Below, piece by piece: positions 11,483 through 21,760 of a stretch of DNA of 64,000 nt (its first letter is position 1; every line of letters starts with the position of its first letter). The notes beneath the pieces were generated by a model. It did no database searches. It had not been told where the DNA came from and saw only the letters and a program-made list of their open reading frames with translations. This stretch comes from Climacium dendroides (lineage: Eukaryota; Streptophyta; Bryopsida; Hypnales; Climaciaceae): NCBI GenBank assembly GCA_950106755.1, contig OX467084.1, positions 5,518,001 to 5,582,000 of the forward strand, written 5' to 3'. The position numbers and the translations under genes are program-made.

Positions 11483-12108
11483 TACCAGTATTCGTAACCC
11501 AACAATTTATCTCCTGTTGGTCCATCCATTTCAAAGTCGGAAGCATTCAACAGTGAACATTTAATTGCCTCCTAAACTACTTTGACAGCCATCCCAGTGA
11601 CAAATGAAGAAGACGTTGTCCGTGGTTTACAATTATCTAGCCTCCAACAACAAAACAGTACCACTTTCGAGATTCTTGTACTACTTGTGGTTTTGAGCAC
11701 ATCAATTGGACATTCGATCACTAGACGTGCAGGAATCAATAAACTGCCATGATGAGTGAGGTCAAGCTTGCTAAATTATACGGTCTTTTTACTTATCAAA
11801 ATAGGATCCGATTACAGGAGTATGGTCAACCAAGGATGACCCCAAAAACGACAGAATAAGGAAAATCCAAGCATTTATTCTCAAACCAGGACAACTACAG
11901 TACTTGGAATGAGTACATGAGTAAAGTACTCTTCGAAAGATTCGATCTTCCAAAGATAAGGAAGCATCGATCTTCGGTTGAAACACACTAAAAATTATAC
12001 GGGACGTAAGTAATGCAGCATCATGCAGGAGCTGTAGCAACTTATTGATTATGATGCACACCCATCAAGCCTGTTGCATTGCATTGAAACTGCAGCTTTT
12101 GTTGGAGC

Positions 12109-13746
12109 TTAGTGGCCCCATCGGTTTTTGCACACCCCGTGCACGCACTTGGGCTTGTACTTGCCACAAACCTTGCCGCACTGGCCACAGTTCTTGGGGT
12201 CATACTTGTAATCCCATGCGCTTTTGCACACACCCCCGCAGCACGTTTTCCCACCTCCGCACGGGGAGTTGCATTTCCCGCAGTTCTTGGAATCCGTCAA
12301 GAAGCTCTTGGGATTCACACACACTCCACCGCAACACGTGTTGCCGTGGGCGCACTTGATGCCGCATTTCCCACAGTTGTACGTGTCCGTCTGGAAGCTG
12401 GCGGTGGAGACGCACGTCTGGCCGCAGCACGTTTTCCCGTACCCGCACTTGTTGTTGCACCTGCCGCAGTTCTTGTTGTCACTCAAGACGCAGGTGCCGC
12501 AGCAAAGCTCGAAGTCGAAGCAACGGTTGCCGCACTGGCCGCAATTCTGTCGATCGTACACGAAGGAGAGCGGGCTTCGGCATTGACCGTTGCAGCACGT
12601 CGTGTTCTTGCCGAGGCAGGCTTTGCCGCAGGCGCCGCAGTTCTTGCTGTCCGATTGGAAGGTGGAGGCGCTGACGCACATGCCCTGGCAACAAGTTTGG
12701 GAGCTGGAGCAACTGAAGCCGCACCTGCCGCAGTTCTTGGGGTCGCTCTGGAAGATGGAGGGAGGTTGGCATTTGCCGCCGCAGCAAGTGGTATTTCCCG
12801 AGCAAGAGTAGCCGCAGCTGCCGCAGTTCTTGTTGTCCGATTGGAAGGTGGAGGCATCGACGCACATGCCTTGGCAACAAGTTTGGGAGCTGGAGCAACT
12901 GAAGCCGCACTTGCCGCAGTTCTTGGGGTCGCTCTGGAAGATGGAGGGAGGTTGGCATTTGCCGCCGCAGCAAGTGGTATTTCCCGAGCAAGAGTAGCCG
13001 CAGCTGCCGCAGTTGTTGGGGTCAGTGAGGTAGTCTAGAGAGGAGATCTTGTTGCACCTTCCTCCAGACCAGCAGCAATTCTTCTTCGCTAGGCCGAATG
13101 AGCAGGCCCACTGGCTATGGCACTGGCACGAAACCTCGCATCCGCCCCCGTGGCTCGTTGCACCTGCAACAAGCAATGCCCTCATAATTAACACATGAAT
13201 TGCATATCAATAATGCGGAACAATCTCAAGGAATCAACGCCATTGAATTCGTCCAATTCATGTTTTTAAAACACTAATGTCACGAAATCGATGTTATCCC
13301 TCGTGGAGTGAATTGCGATTCCACGAAGTCTGCAACTCAGTAATCGACATGAACACTAGCAAAACTGAAGTGCACTCAGGAAACCAATAGGACCCCACCG
13401 CATAGTCGCATACTCAAATCTCAGCATTCCGAAACTCTCCTAACAGAACTAGCTCGACAATCGATCACAACAATGCGTGCCATCTTCACCATGAGCATAG
13501 TAACGAGCAAGCTACAACAATGCAATCTAAATCCATATATGTGCATGCAGAAGTGACAAACTCATGATCATGATTCGCGGAGGCGGTGCGTACGTATCAG
13601 TGGTGTAATGCTTGCTAACAAACAAACTGGATTTGATCCAAACCTACAGTATACACAGTGGTAGTACCTGCAAGGGTGGCAGCGAGAAGGGCAGTGCCTA
13701 CGAACAAGAGCAGCAGTAGTTGCGAACGCTGCGAATGGCCAGCCAT
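12109..13746 (-). CDS. STIG1-like secreted cysteine-repeat protein, copy A (10 repeats)
   Basis: Exon 1 is 13746-13668 and exon 2 is 13163-12109, joined in phase 1 with GCAG|GT and TTGCAG|GT borders, giving 377 residues. Exon 1 encodes a signal peptide (MAGHSQRS then LLLLLFVGTALLAATLAG). Mature protein: a cysteine-rich head (EVSCQCHSQWACSFG, KNCCWSGG), then ten units of about 31 residues with the pattern NCGxCgxxC, about five residues, CC, three residues, C, ending in a DPKNCGQCGK-type unit. This is the STIG1/LAT52-interacting-protein repeat (stigma-specific Stig1 family), secreted to the apoplast. Plant STIG1 proteins usually have far fewer units, so this is a repeat-expanded member. Units 3-4 nearly duplicate units 1-2. 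TATA-like sequence lies at 13917-13911. No lesion is seen. Confidence 0.88.
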
Positions 13747-13910
13747 GATGCTACCACAAACTCAAACTTCACACTCAAGATCGATTCAAAGCTCGTGCGA
13801 TTGATGAAGGCCTGCAGTTACAGCTAGGAGACTGATCGATCGAACTCAGAGTTGACTGCAACACTTGGATCATGCAAGTGGTGATGTTTGAAGAGAGAAC
13901 TCGGGTTCGT

Positions 13911-13917
13911 TTTTATA
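13911..13917 (-). promoter_or_regulatory. TATA box of STIG1-like copy A
   Basis: TATAAAA on the minus strand, about 165 bases upstream of the ATG. The surrounding sequence (CTGCAGATATAAAAACGA) matches the equivalent site in copy B except at one or two positions. Confidence 0.6.
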
Positions 13918-14809
13918 TCTGCAGTTTCTAGCAGGGACGCGTAGGCTTGACTCCGCTCCCCACCTCCTAGATTGTCAGAAAGTGCGACTGTGGGAGGAGG
14001 TGGTTGCATAAGTCAAAGACTGGGTGACAACAAATAACCTCTGAAGGTTGGTGCCGCGCCCGAGAGCGGTGGGAGCTACAGTACTGTAGTGTTTTCGTTT
14101 TTTATTTAATCTTGTTTGCATTGACAAACTCAATCGCTATAGGCTGCTTTTAACGTAAATATTCTCAAAGGAGATTGTTTTTATGCATGGATTTGACCAT
14201 CGCCTGCATGCTAGCTGTGAGAACTTGTGAAGTCTGCGTGAAGATTTCCCGTCTGTGTACCAATTAAGTGAGGGTGAATGATGGATTTTGTAATTAAGTT
14301 ATAATTTGCCTCTTCAGCTGCGGAGTTGTAGACTTGCGGCCGTTGACTTGGAGAGCTGAGGCATCGAAGTCTAACGGGCAAACCATTCGGGAGATGAGTC
14401 AGTCACAACGTTTGGGAGTATGCTAACTGTACATGACTGTACATGTATAGTACCTTCGACTGTGGTCACTGTGGAATTTATTTCCAGTTTCATTGTCGAT
14501 TACGTTTTCAAACTCATACTCCATTTCATATTCAGCTTTTAATTTTTATATTCATTTTGATATAATTGGGTTTAGAATTTCTTCTGACTTGGAATTTGTA
14601 CGTTTCAGTCAATTCCATTAATTTCCAGGTCTTCTTAATTTTCAAAATTTAAGGTGAAATTCAGTGTGAAACTCCTTCGTTCTGAATTAATTTCAGTTTC
14701 ATTTTTTACTTTCAATTCCACCAGTGGCAAAGACTTTATCCGTCATTCTGTCTTCGTCTCAAATGATCGAGTCAGCAAAATTATGAAATTATTGCCTGCG
14801 TTGATTGGA

Positions 14810-15635
14810 CCGAGAATGATTTAGTAAATTGTTTTGTTTATTATTCACTATGTTATAAAATAATTGATTTAAAAATCTTAGTAATGGATTTTATAAATTT
14901 TATTGTGCATTATCCAAGAAACATCAATTTGCACATCTCACATTTAGAAAAACACTACTTAAGAAACAAAAGACAATGTCTGGACACTATAGATAATTCA
15001 ATGTCAAGGTGTTGTCTTCTCAGTTTTATTAAATAAATATTCCTAAAGTATAATTACATTTTACTAATTAACCCTTGTCGTACAACTATTTCTATTCCTT
15101 TGAGCATGATGGTGCAATTGGTTTGCCAATACAATAAGACCACCTTGCTTGTTTTTATGTGGTAGTTTTCTCTTGTAATTTGGTCGAAATAAAGTTCTAC
15201 CTCGAAAGGCACACCAGCCAACTTATTTCTAGTTAATTTGTTCGTAAATTAATAAAACCTTCTACCAATAAATTAAATAATTCCACAATCTGAACCTTCA
15301 GAGTCTGTTTCCGCTACGGGTTAGGGGACTAATTATAATTTTAAAAAATTTGGTATATAAATTTTTTTATTATTAACACTTTTTTATAGAATTATTTGCA
15401 ATTTGTAATTTCTTTTTAGTAATGTGGTGTTTTTCAAAAAGTAAGATGTGCAAATTCAAATGTTTCTTAAATATTTGTACAATAAAATTTAAAAATTTAT
15501 CAAAAAGTAATATTTTAAATCAATTATTATAAAACACAATGAAAAACATACAAATTAAATTGATATCAAGAATGGAAATTTTATTTTTTTGGAATTGAAA
15601 TTTGGTGTGTTGATCAAAGGTGTAAAAATCAATAA
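14810..15635. mobile_element. long-arm foldback element, arm A copy
   Basis: The stretch near 14830-14980 (AATAATTGATTTAAAAAT, TTTGCACATCTCACATTTAG) is an inverted copy of 15410-15570 (AAGATGTGCAAATTCAAATG, AAATCAATTATTATAAAACA). The same foldback lies at 34325-34895 in arm B, so it inserted before the duplication. It has no coding content. Confidence 0.6.
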
Positions 15636-16455
15636 ATTAAATAGGTTAGTTTTGATAGATAGTTTTCAAAAGGTCAAATTTTGAAAGATATTCTTGCAAA
15701 TCAAAATTTAGATTACCTTATTTTCTAGAAGACTTTACATTGTAGAGTAAAATGTATAACCTCTATCCATTCTCAATTTCCTCTATATATATTGTTACTA
15801 CACAAGCAACAACTAAAATAAGTTAATCCAAACCCGACAATATATGTCCCTCTGTCCAAACTATATATAATTGGAGTACATTTGACTTTAATAATTATAG
15901 AAATCAGACGTACATGATGCTAGTTTTCAAGTTTATTGATTTGAGATTAACTTATAAGTTCTAGTGTCATTGATTTATTGAGCATTGGCTCATGGAGTTA
16001 TTCCTACTCAAATATCATCGCAATCATTGAAAAATTTAATATACCTTTAATTTCTCAAGCCAAAGCCTCCCCCCTTTAACTCCTAAAGGTTTTTCACCAA
16101 AATGCTTCAAATCTGCCATTTCTATTACAAGTACCAAATTTAAAAAAAAAAAAAAAAATTGGACAGTAAATAAGTCACATATAACTACAAGATCTTGTAG
16201 TTTGCAAGATATTAGCATTTGAAGTGACAAAAATCCTTTTTTAGGCCTTACGAAAAACCAGGTAGCTGCACTTTACAAGGTTACATTTGTATGAAAAAAT
16301 GTTCAAAATGATGGTATTTGTTTGGCCATTCTTCATGTCAAATTAGCTACATGTTTGAAAATTTTCATATTATTTGGAATTATACAACATATAGGAAAAA
16401 AATGGTAAGTAGAAAGATGTAGAGAATGATTCAAAATACAAAATTTTTAGTAATT

Positions 16456-17305
16456 TACTAGCGGTTGGCGCTTGCTATGCTATGCATTCACCATTAGAAT
16501 TTCATTAGAATTTCATTAAAATTTTTTATATATTAGATAGAATGCACACCAAGAATTTCAATAAATCTTTAGATAAAAATTACTAAAATCTTCATATAAT
16601 TTTTTTAATAAATAAGCATATACTGGAAAGAAAAATTTAAAAATCTCAAAAGCTTCGTGAACAATTTAATTGTTGTGGGATCCAAAATCGCTTCAATTGA
16701 ATAAATTTCTCAAAATCATTTGGTAGTAGCAACATGGTTGTCATACTAGACAAGTTACTATTCATTTTTCATCTTGTAGGACAAGTTACTATTCATCAAA
16801 TGTACTTGAGAGGTACATTTGATGAATAGTAACTTGTCCTATAGGACAAGAAATGAATGTAACTTGTTCAGTATGACAACCATGAGTAGCAATAGAAAAT
16901 TGAAATCATGAAAGCTCAAAGTTCACAAAAGCACAAAATCATAGAAGTGCAAAGAAGTGTGAAGCCAGGAGAAGCTATGGATTTGCTATCTCTATAATAT
17001 CATCCTATGGATTCTCTTTAATATTACCTTAATTGCAACAACTATATTATTTCTATAATATCACCTTTTGTAAAAAGTGATATTACAAAAGTGATTGCAA
17101 ACTACTATTCTATTTCTGAAATATCACATTGTGTGAAAATACAATTTCTATATATGCATGATTGGAAGTATTTTTATAAAATAATTAAAATAATTATTTT
17201 AAAGACTTATTGAAATCATTATCATGCATTCTATTCAAATATATCAAAATTCTACTAATATGTGATACAATGAATGTGTAGCATAGCAAGCACAAGCCCC
17301 TAGTA
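16456..17305. mobile_element. 850-bp terminal-inverted-repeat element, present only in arm A
   Basis: The left end (TACTAGCGGTTGGCGCTTGC then TATGCTATGCATTCA) is the imperfect complement of the right end (TGAATGTGTAGCATAGCAAG then CACAAGCCCCTAGTA). I see no counterpart in arm B. It carries no transposase frame, so it would be a non-autonomous DNA transposon. A second foldback (16733-16884) sits inside it. Confidence 0.65.
16733..16884. mobile_element. 152-bp foldback nested in the 850-bp element
   Basis: Near-perfect palindrome: CATGGTTGTCATAC at the left and GTATGACAACCATG at the right, with inner arms GACAAGTTACTATTCAT repeated in both orientations around a short GAG loop. A typical MITE. 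Confidence 0.8.
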
Positions 17306-17889
17306 TTAATGGTAGCATTTGTGATATTACAAAGGGACTTATGATTTTAGTAGTATGATTTATAAAATTAAAAAATGCCAATCCCAATGGTTGTATTATT
17401 ATAATAAACAATCTACACCTAATTTTTATTTTATTGAAAATTTAAAAAATAATGAAAATTGAATTAAATAAAAGGACTTTGAACTTCAAAGTTTATCTTA
17501 GAGTAAAAATTGCATAACTACTAGCAAATTATTCGCAAACTAAAACTCTTGTAACTTTCATCTGATTAATAAAAATGGAATGATTCAAAGCTTTCTATGT
17601 ATATTTAAATTGAGCGGAACAATTTCAAATTTTTATTTTTTACAAAATGATTTTTAAAGAATTTTTTTTGTTGCCCAAGATACTTGCACTTTGATGAAAA
17701 CTACATATCATATAATAACTTTTGAACAATGTAGTAAAATGTTATGAAAATTGTTGGGCTTGAAAGATACTCCTTAGGCACATATTGTATGAAACTTTTT
17801 AAGAAACAAACTTGACTACATTGTTCAAACTCCATTCTTAGTGAGCTGCCTAAAATAACCTTTTTTGAGAAGCAAGGAGAATTTCTTTT

Positions 17890-18290
17890 TGAATACATAA
17901 CTTTTGTATTATATGCAAGGGCATCAACGTCAAAATGACTTAGATGACTTTTGCAAAAATCATATCAAATTAAAAGGATCAAAAATTTAGGTGAAGACTA
18001 AATCAAATGAAATTATGAAATGTAAAAAATATTGGATTGCATATTTATTAAAACAAATTTGCAATATATATGAAGAATTAAAACATCTATGCATAATTTT
18101 TTAAAATCCACATAAGAAGTTTTCTCCATTAAAATTAAAATTAATTCACACTATTTTATTTATAACCAAAATGCATTATATTGAGTGATTATAATTAGGA
18201 TAATATAACATGAAAGTTGTATACCTAAGAATTTTTTGAAGAGCTTTAAAACTCTTTAAATGTTGGCCAATCATTTACAATGAGACATTA
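17890..18290. repeat. dispersed AT-rich repeat, arm A copy
   Basis: Same family as 5040-5390 (same orientation) and 33090-33560 (inverted within arm B). Shared landmarks include AGGTGAAGAC, ATTGCATATTTATT and CATAAGAAGTTTTCTCCAT-like sequence. Confidence 0.55.
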
Positions 18291-18400
18291 CATTTATTAT
18301 TAACCAATGGTGGGGAGCTAGGATCCTTTTGCTCCCGCCCAAGTGAGAGGCTCCAAAGTTGCAACTTCCAAATCAACCTATGACACTTGTCTAGCATTCC

Positions 18401-18803
18401 AACTTTTAAACTAACCAATGATTCCTTGTAGATGAAATTAAATTTACTCTTAGGAAATCAAGGAAGAATTGACCCAATCTCCAAGGGGGAATGCTTTAGG
18501 TTGGTTTACAATGTTACAAAAGTCACAAATGTTGTATTGGTTGAGTATTTGATCAATTGCACAATTTTGCTCATTTTAGACCAAAATAATAATTAAGGTA
18601 GGTAGTTGGGTAGGCAATTCATAAATTGTCCATTTAAGAGCTGAAATTGAATTTAGAGGAGGTGTAGCTTCTTGAAATAATTTTTAGTAAATTTTCATTG
18701 AAAGACAAGTAGAATTGGCATCTTACTAACCCAAGTTGTTTCATATTTTTTGGAGCTTTATGGAATTAGTTATGAAATTTTGAAGTTGAAATGGCATAGG
18801 GCT
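18401..18803. repeat. repeat DNA, inverted relative of 4385-4700
   Basis: The 18650-18800 part is the reverse complement of the dispersed repeat near 4385-4700, including TTGAAATAATTT(T/C)TAGTAAATTTTC. No gene is seen. Confidence 0.5.
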
Positions 18804-18909
18804 CTAAAATCGCCCACCTCCTCAAATGTACACTTTTTGTACATTGCTGAAGGCTATGAAAAATCAACATGTACAAATAATGTACATTTGAGGATGTGGG
18901 TGATTTTAG
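18804..18909. mobile_element. foldback element of about 106 bp
   Basis: The arms CTAAAATCGCCCACCTCCTC and the complementary GAGGATGTGGGTGATTTTAG continue inward through AAATGTACA/TGTACATTT. A MITE-like palindrome without coding sequence. Confidence 0.7.
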
Positions 18910-18954
18910 AATCTGTGCACTTTTAGAGCCTCCTACCTTATTAATAACGGAAGA

Positions 18955-19730
18955 TGATATTCACCCAGAAATGACGCTGCGGCCATTTTCTGGTCGATGA
19001 ATGACAAAGAATCTTTTAGTGTAGAATAGAAATGCAACTATTCCATCCTTCAGATTTTGCATGAAAAGGGAAGGTCTTATACAATAGTTTATCTTCTAGT
19101 GAGTACTTTTTTATTTTTTTAAGCCAAACAATTCACACGGTACCAAAGCAATTTAAATAAATTTTTTAATATTTTTTTTCTTGTAGATCATATTTTTTGT
19201 TCATCAAATGGGAAGCATTGATTCATTCCATTTGGATTAGAGATGTGAAAGTTATGGAGCTTCTTGTTTTGCGGGCAATCATAGTGACTTCTTGAAAAAA
19301 AAAAATTCCACTTTGAATACCAATGTCTTTCAATCTATATGGGCAAAAATTACAAAAAAATTTATCACATGATCTAAGACAAGTGTAGAACAAGATCCTA
19401 CAGTTAGATTCTAAAAAATATTTTTAAAAATTTATTTTATAGGTGATTGTAGTAAAAGTGGTAGTTTTGAGTGGTTTTGGCAGAAAAATGGCCATGAGAC
19501 TTTAGGGGTCAAACGCTAGGCTGGTGACCGTGGAAATCAGCCCTTTTGGAACCGTGTGACATCATCTAATTTTAAAAAAAACAAAAATATTCATTGGAAG
19601 TCAAACTGCTGTAGAAGATTTCTCTTTTCCACCCCTAATTCCGAGGATGAATAGTTGCATTTCTGTCCTACAACAGGATAATTCCTTGTCATCCATCGGA
19701 AAAAAACCCGTCCGCCGCGGCGTTTCAGGG
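18955..19730. mobile_element. large foldback MITE, family of 2163 and 62214
   Basis: The left arm (18955-19150) and right arm (19495-19730) are imperfect reverse complements. Both include the GATGAATGACAAAGAATC-like segment, the (A/G)AA(G)TGCAACTATTC segment and the TTTTTTTAAGCCAA segment. The centre is AT-rich filler. The family repeats at 62214-62689 and, as a single short arm, at 2163-2397. Confidence 0.65.
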
Positions 19731-19739
19731 TCACTCAGG

Positions 19740-20014
19740 AGTCTGCAACAACATCAAACTCCTGCGTGCCCACTACCGAGGGAGGGTCCGAGACTGTAAA
19801 TCGAAGTAAACAACACTCGACAGGAGTTGGACGCGATCGATCGAGCCGATGGTTGCGTGGTGTTACAAATCACAATTCTCCATTGCAACGACGGAGTACA
19901 TCAAGCTCCTGTTCATTTTTGAGGGAGGGTCTGAGACAAATCAAAGTAAACAACACATGCACTGACGACATCCAAATGGAAGTTGAAGGTGTGATCGAAC
20001 TGGCAAAGGGAGAA
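19740..20014. repeat. imperfect tandem repeat, non-coding
   Basis: Two copies of a unit with CATCAAACTCCTG / CATCAAGCTCCTG followed by GAGGGAGGGTC(C/T)GAGAC and AAGTAAACAACAC are spaced about 145-150 bases apart. The 99-codon open frame crossing them has no recognisable domain. Confidence 0.5.
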
Positions 20015-20121
20015 CGGGAGGGCGATAGGGGGGTATGTAACTATACCTCCCCCAAATTTTCTTAAATAAGAAAATTTTGGGGGGTATAGTTACATCCCCC
20101 GCCCCCGGTATCGCCCTCCCG
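20015..20121. repeat. 107-bp GC-tipped hairpin
   Basis: The left arm CGGGAGGGCGATA, GTATGTAACTATACC, CCCCAAATTTTCTTA is answered by TAAGAAAATTTTGGGG, GGTATAGTTACAT, TATCGCCCTCCCG with a loop of a few bases. Strong cruciform potential. Likely a young MITE. Confidence 0.75.
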
Positions 20122-20291
20122 GTCTCCCTGTGGTTGCCTGGACAGATTAATTAATTTTATGATAATTATATACAGTATGTACGGGATGAGGAAGATAAAT
20201 AGTGTGGAGAATAATCATGCTATCTCTACGTTAACGTAATGTAACTTACTTTGCTGCTAGTCGATCAGTTCTAGCTCACTTGCAAACTGTA

Positions 20292-20360
20292 AGAGCATCC
20301 GCATGGCAACTCAGCAAGTGGCGTAAACCCAGTCTGCTGAGTCTGCCGTGGGGATGCTCT
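20292..20360. mobile_element. small foldback with GAGCATCC ends
   Basis: AGAGCATCCGCATGGCAACTC at the left is complementary to GAGTCTGCCGTGGGGATGCT at the right. GAGCATCC-type termini are common in plant MITEs. About 69 bp. Confidence 0.6.
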
Positions 20361-20539
20361 AATACAGTCAGTTGAGGTTGGTTGACATGGCTTCCACGTT
20401 TTGACTTTGCATCCTCGATCGGAGCAATTACAGAAATTAAAGATGTGGGAGACTCATATTATTAGTTCAAGTACAATACATTAGTCTAGTCAGAGTATTA
20501 AGAATGTGTATTACGTGGAACTGACAGCGACTGAAGGCC

Positions 20540-21070
20540 TTCGTTGACATTCGTAAACAATTTTAAAATATACTCTTTGAAACAAATGAAACGGAATTTC
20601 ATTGCCAAGTCACAAATACAGAACGGGGTGGCCTGGCCGTCACAAAGCAAGAGAAAACAAAGGAACCAACGACCCGACGCACGACCGGAACCAGACAGAA
20701 GAACGGGGCGAGTCACACGGAGCGCCTCCACGACACCATCTCCGCCCCAGCTAGCCACACCGGGCAACGAAATCATGGAGGCTCGAATACTGAACCAGCC
20801 TAGGGGCCAGCCCGAGACCATCCAGGCCGGAGGGTTGCGCGCCCTTCCTCCATTTTGGCGAAGACGGCCTTCATGCACCTTCGTTTGATAAGCTTGTCCA
20901 TCAGTTTGCGTCGGGCGAGCGGGGCTCGAGCTTTCGTACTGATGACTGTCTTGTTCGCATTCGCCTCTCCCGTAGCTAGTCCAGCGCGCACACCGTTCCA
21001 GATGTGATGCGTTAACCGTTCTGAGGATCGGATCTGATTAACTCGTGAACAATTGAAATTGAAAGAGCTC
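20540..21070. other. GC-richer island of unknown origin
   Basis: Composition here is clearly richer in GC than its surroundings. Open frames exist on both strands (up to 126 codons on the minus strand) but no domain is recognisable. The minus-strand end at about 20560 (GGCAATGAAATTCCGTTTCA) is reminiscent of the 3' end of a plant LINE; this is only a guess. Confidence 0.2.
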
Positions 21071-21171
21071 ACTCCACATCATGTTTGGGTGAGTGTCTGT
21101 CATTGCATGGTAACCTGAAAGTAGGACGACTTTGTGATTCAATCATCTCCGTGTAACTTACTGATTTGGGC

Positions 21172-21310
21172 AATTTCATTAAAATGGCGGCGTTCCTGAA
21201 AATTGGCACTACATTCCATTAAAATGGCACTGAATATGACACAACATTCCATTAGAGTGGCACACAGAGTATGGAAAATGGCAAAAAAATCACTGCCATT
21301 TTAACGAAAT
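21172..21310. mobile_element. 139-bp element with 20-bp inverted ends
   Basis: ATTTCATTAAAATGGCGGCG at the left is the imperfect complement of CACTGCCATTTTAACGAAAT at the right. The interior holds further copies of CATTCCATTAAAATGGCAC in direct orientation. Confidence 0.6.
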
Positions 21311-21339
21311 TCACCATCGTATCGGAGCAGCTCCACCAC

Positions 21340-21760
21340 TTCAATGTGAAAAAGGAACACAAAATGGTTTTCACAAACTAAGTGAAGTTGCAGGACAATT
21401 GCAGTAGTGTATCTGCTTCTTCCGGAGCAATCAATCGGAGTACAATCCACGTTTCATCCCTTGGCAATACCTTATCCAACTCATGTTTTGTGTTTCCTTG
21501 TCTCACTTTCCTTTGTGTAAGCAACGACCTTGTGACTTTCTCCTATGTCAGAATTCGTTGACACGAGAGAAAATCACAGGGTTGTCACTCATGTAGGGGA
21601 AAGTCAGACAAGGAAACACAAAAAATCCCCTAGTGTCTTGTTTTACATCAAAGACATCATGAAAGGGAATGATTCCTCCATAGTCAAAGAGTTTGAGTCG
21701 TTGTGTGAGCTCTTACCAGCATGGTCTCAAAAGACCTCACCTATAGAGTAGGTGGAGCAT
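21340..21760. repeat. dispersed repeat shared with 52690-52950
   Basis: It matches 52690-52950 in the same orientation: AAAGGAACA, AACTA-rich centre, CAATCCAC, TATCCAACT, then GACATCATGAAAGGGAATGA followed by TTCCTCCATAGTCAAAG. The 68-codon frame here is interrupted in the other copy, so I do not call a gene. Confidence 0.6.

Larger units (their letters stand above)
11389..18400. repeat. arm A of a large inverted segmental duplication
   Basis: Read in reverse, this block follows 32610-38445 through the whole STIG1-like gene, its promoter and its 3' flank, and then through AT-rich DNA. Matching outer sequence includes CAGTCAATTCCATTAATTTCC (about 14605), GTACATTTGACTTT near 15880, CTTTAATTTCTC near 16050, and GTTGCAACTT near 18360. 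Arm A is longer (about 7.0 kb against 5.8 kb), in part because of a transposon insertion at 16456-17305. Confidence 0.85.

Noticed and set aside
12112..13038. 308-codon open frame antisense to STIG1-like copy A, and a 246-codon counterpart at 36972-37712
   Set aside because: It is Ala/Val/Leu-rich and mirrors the cysteine repeat. It is a by-product of the repeat period and codon bias in the real gene, with no domain or promoter of its own.
20498..20888. Overlapping frames of 114-126 codons on both strands
   Set aside because: No recognisable domain or splice context. Better described as a GC-rich island, possibly transposon debris.
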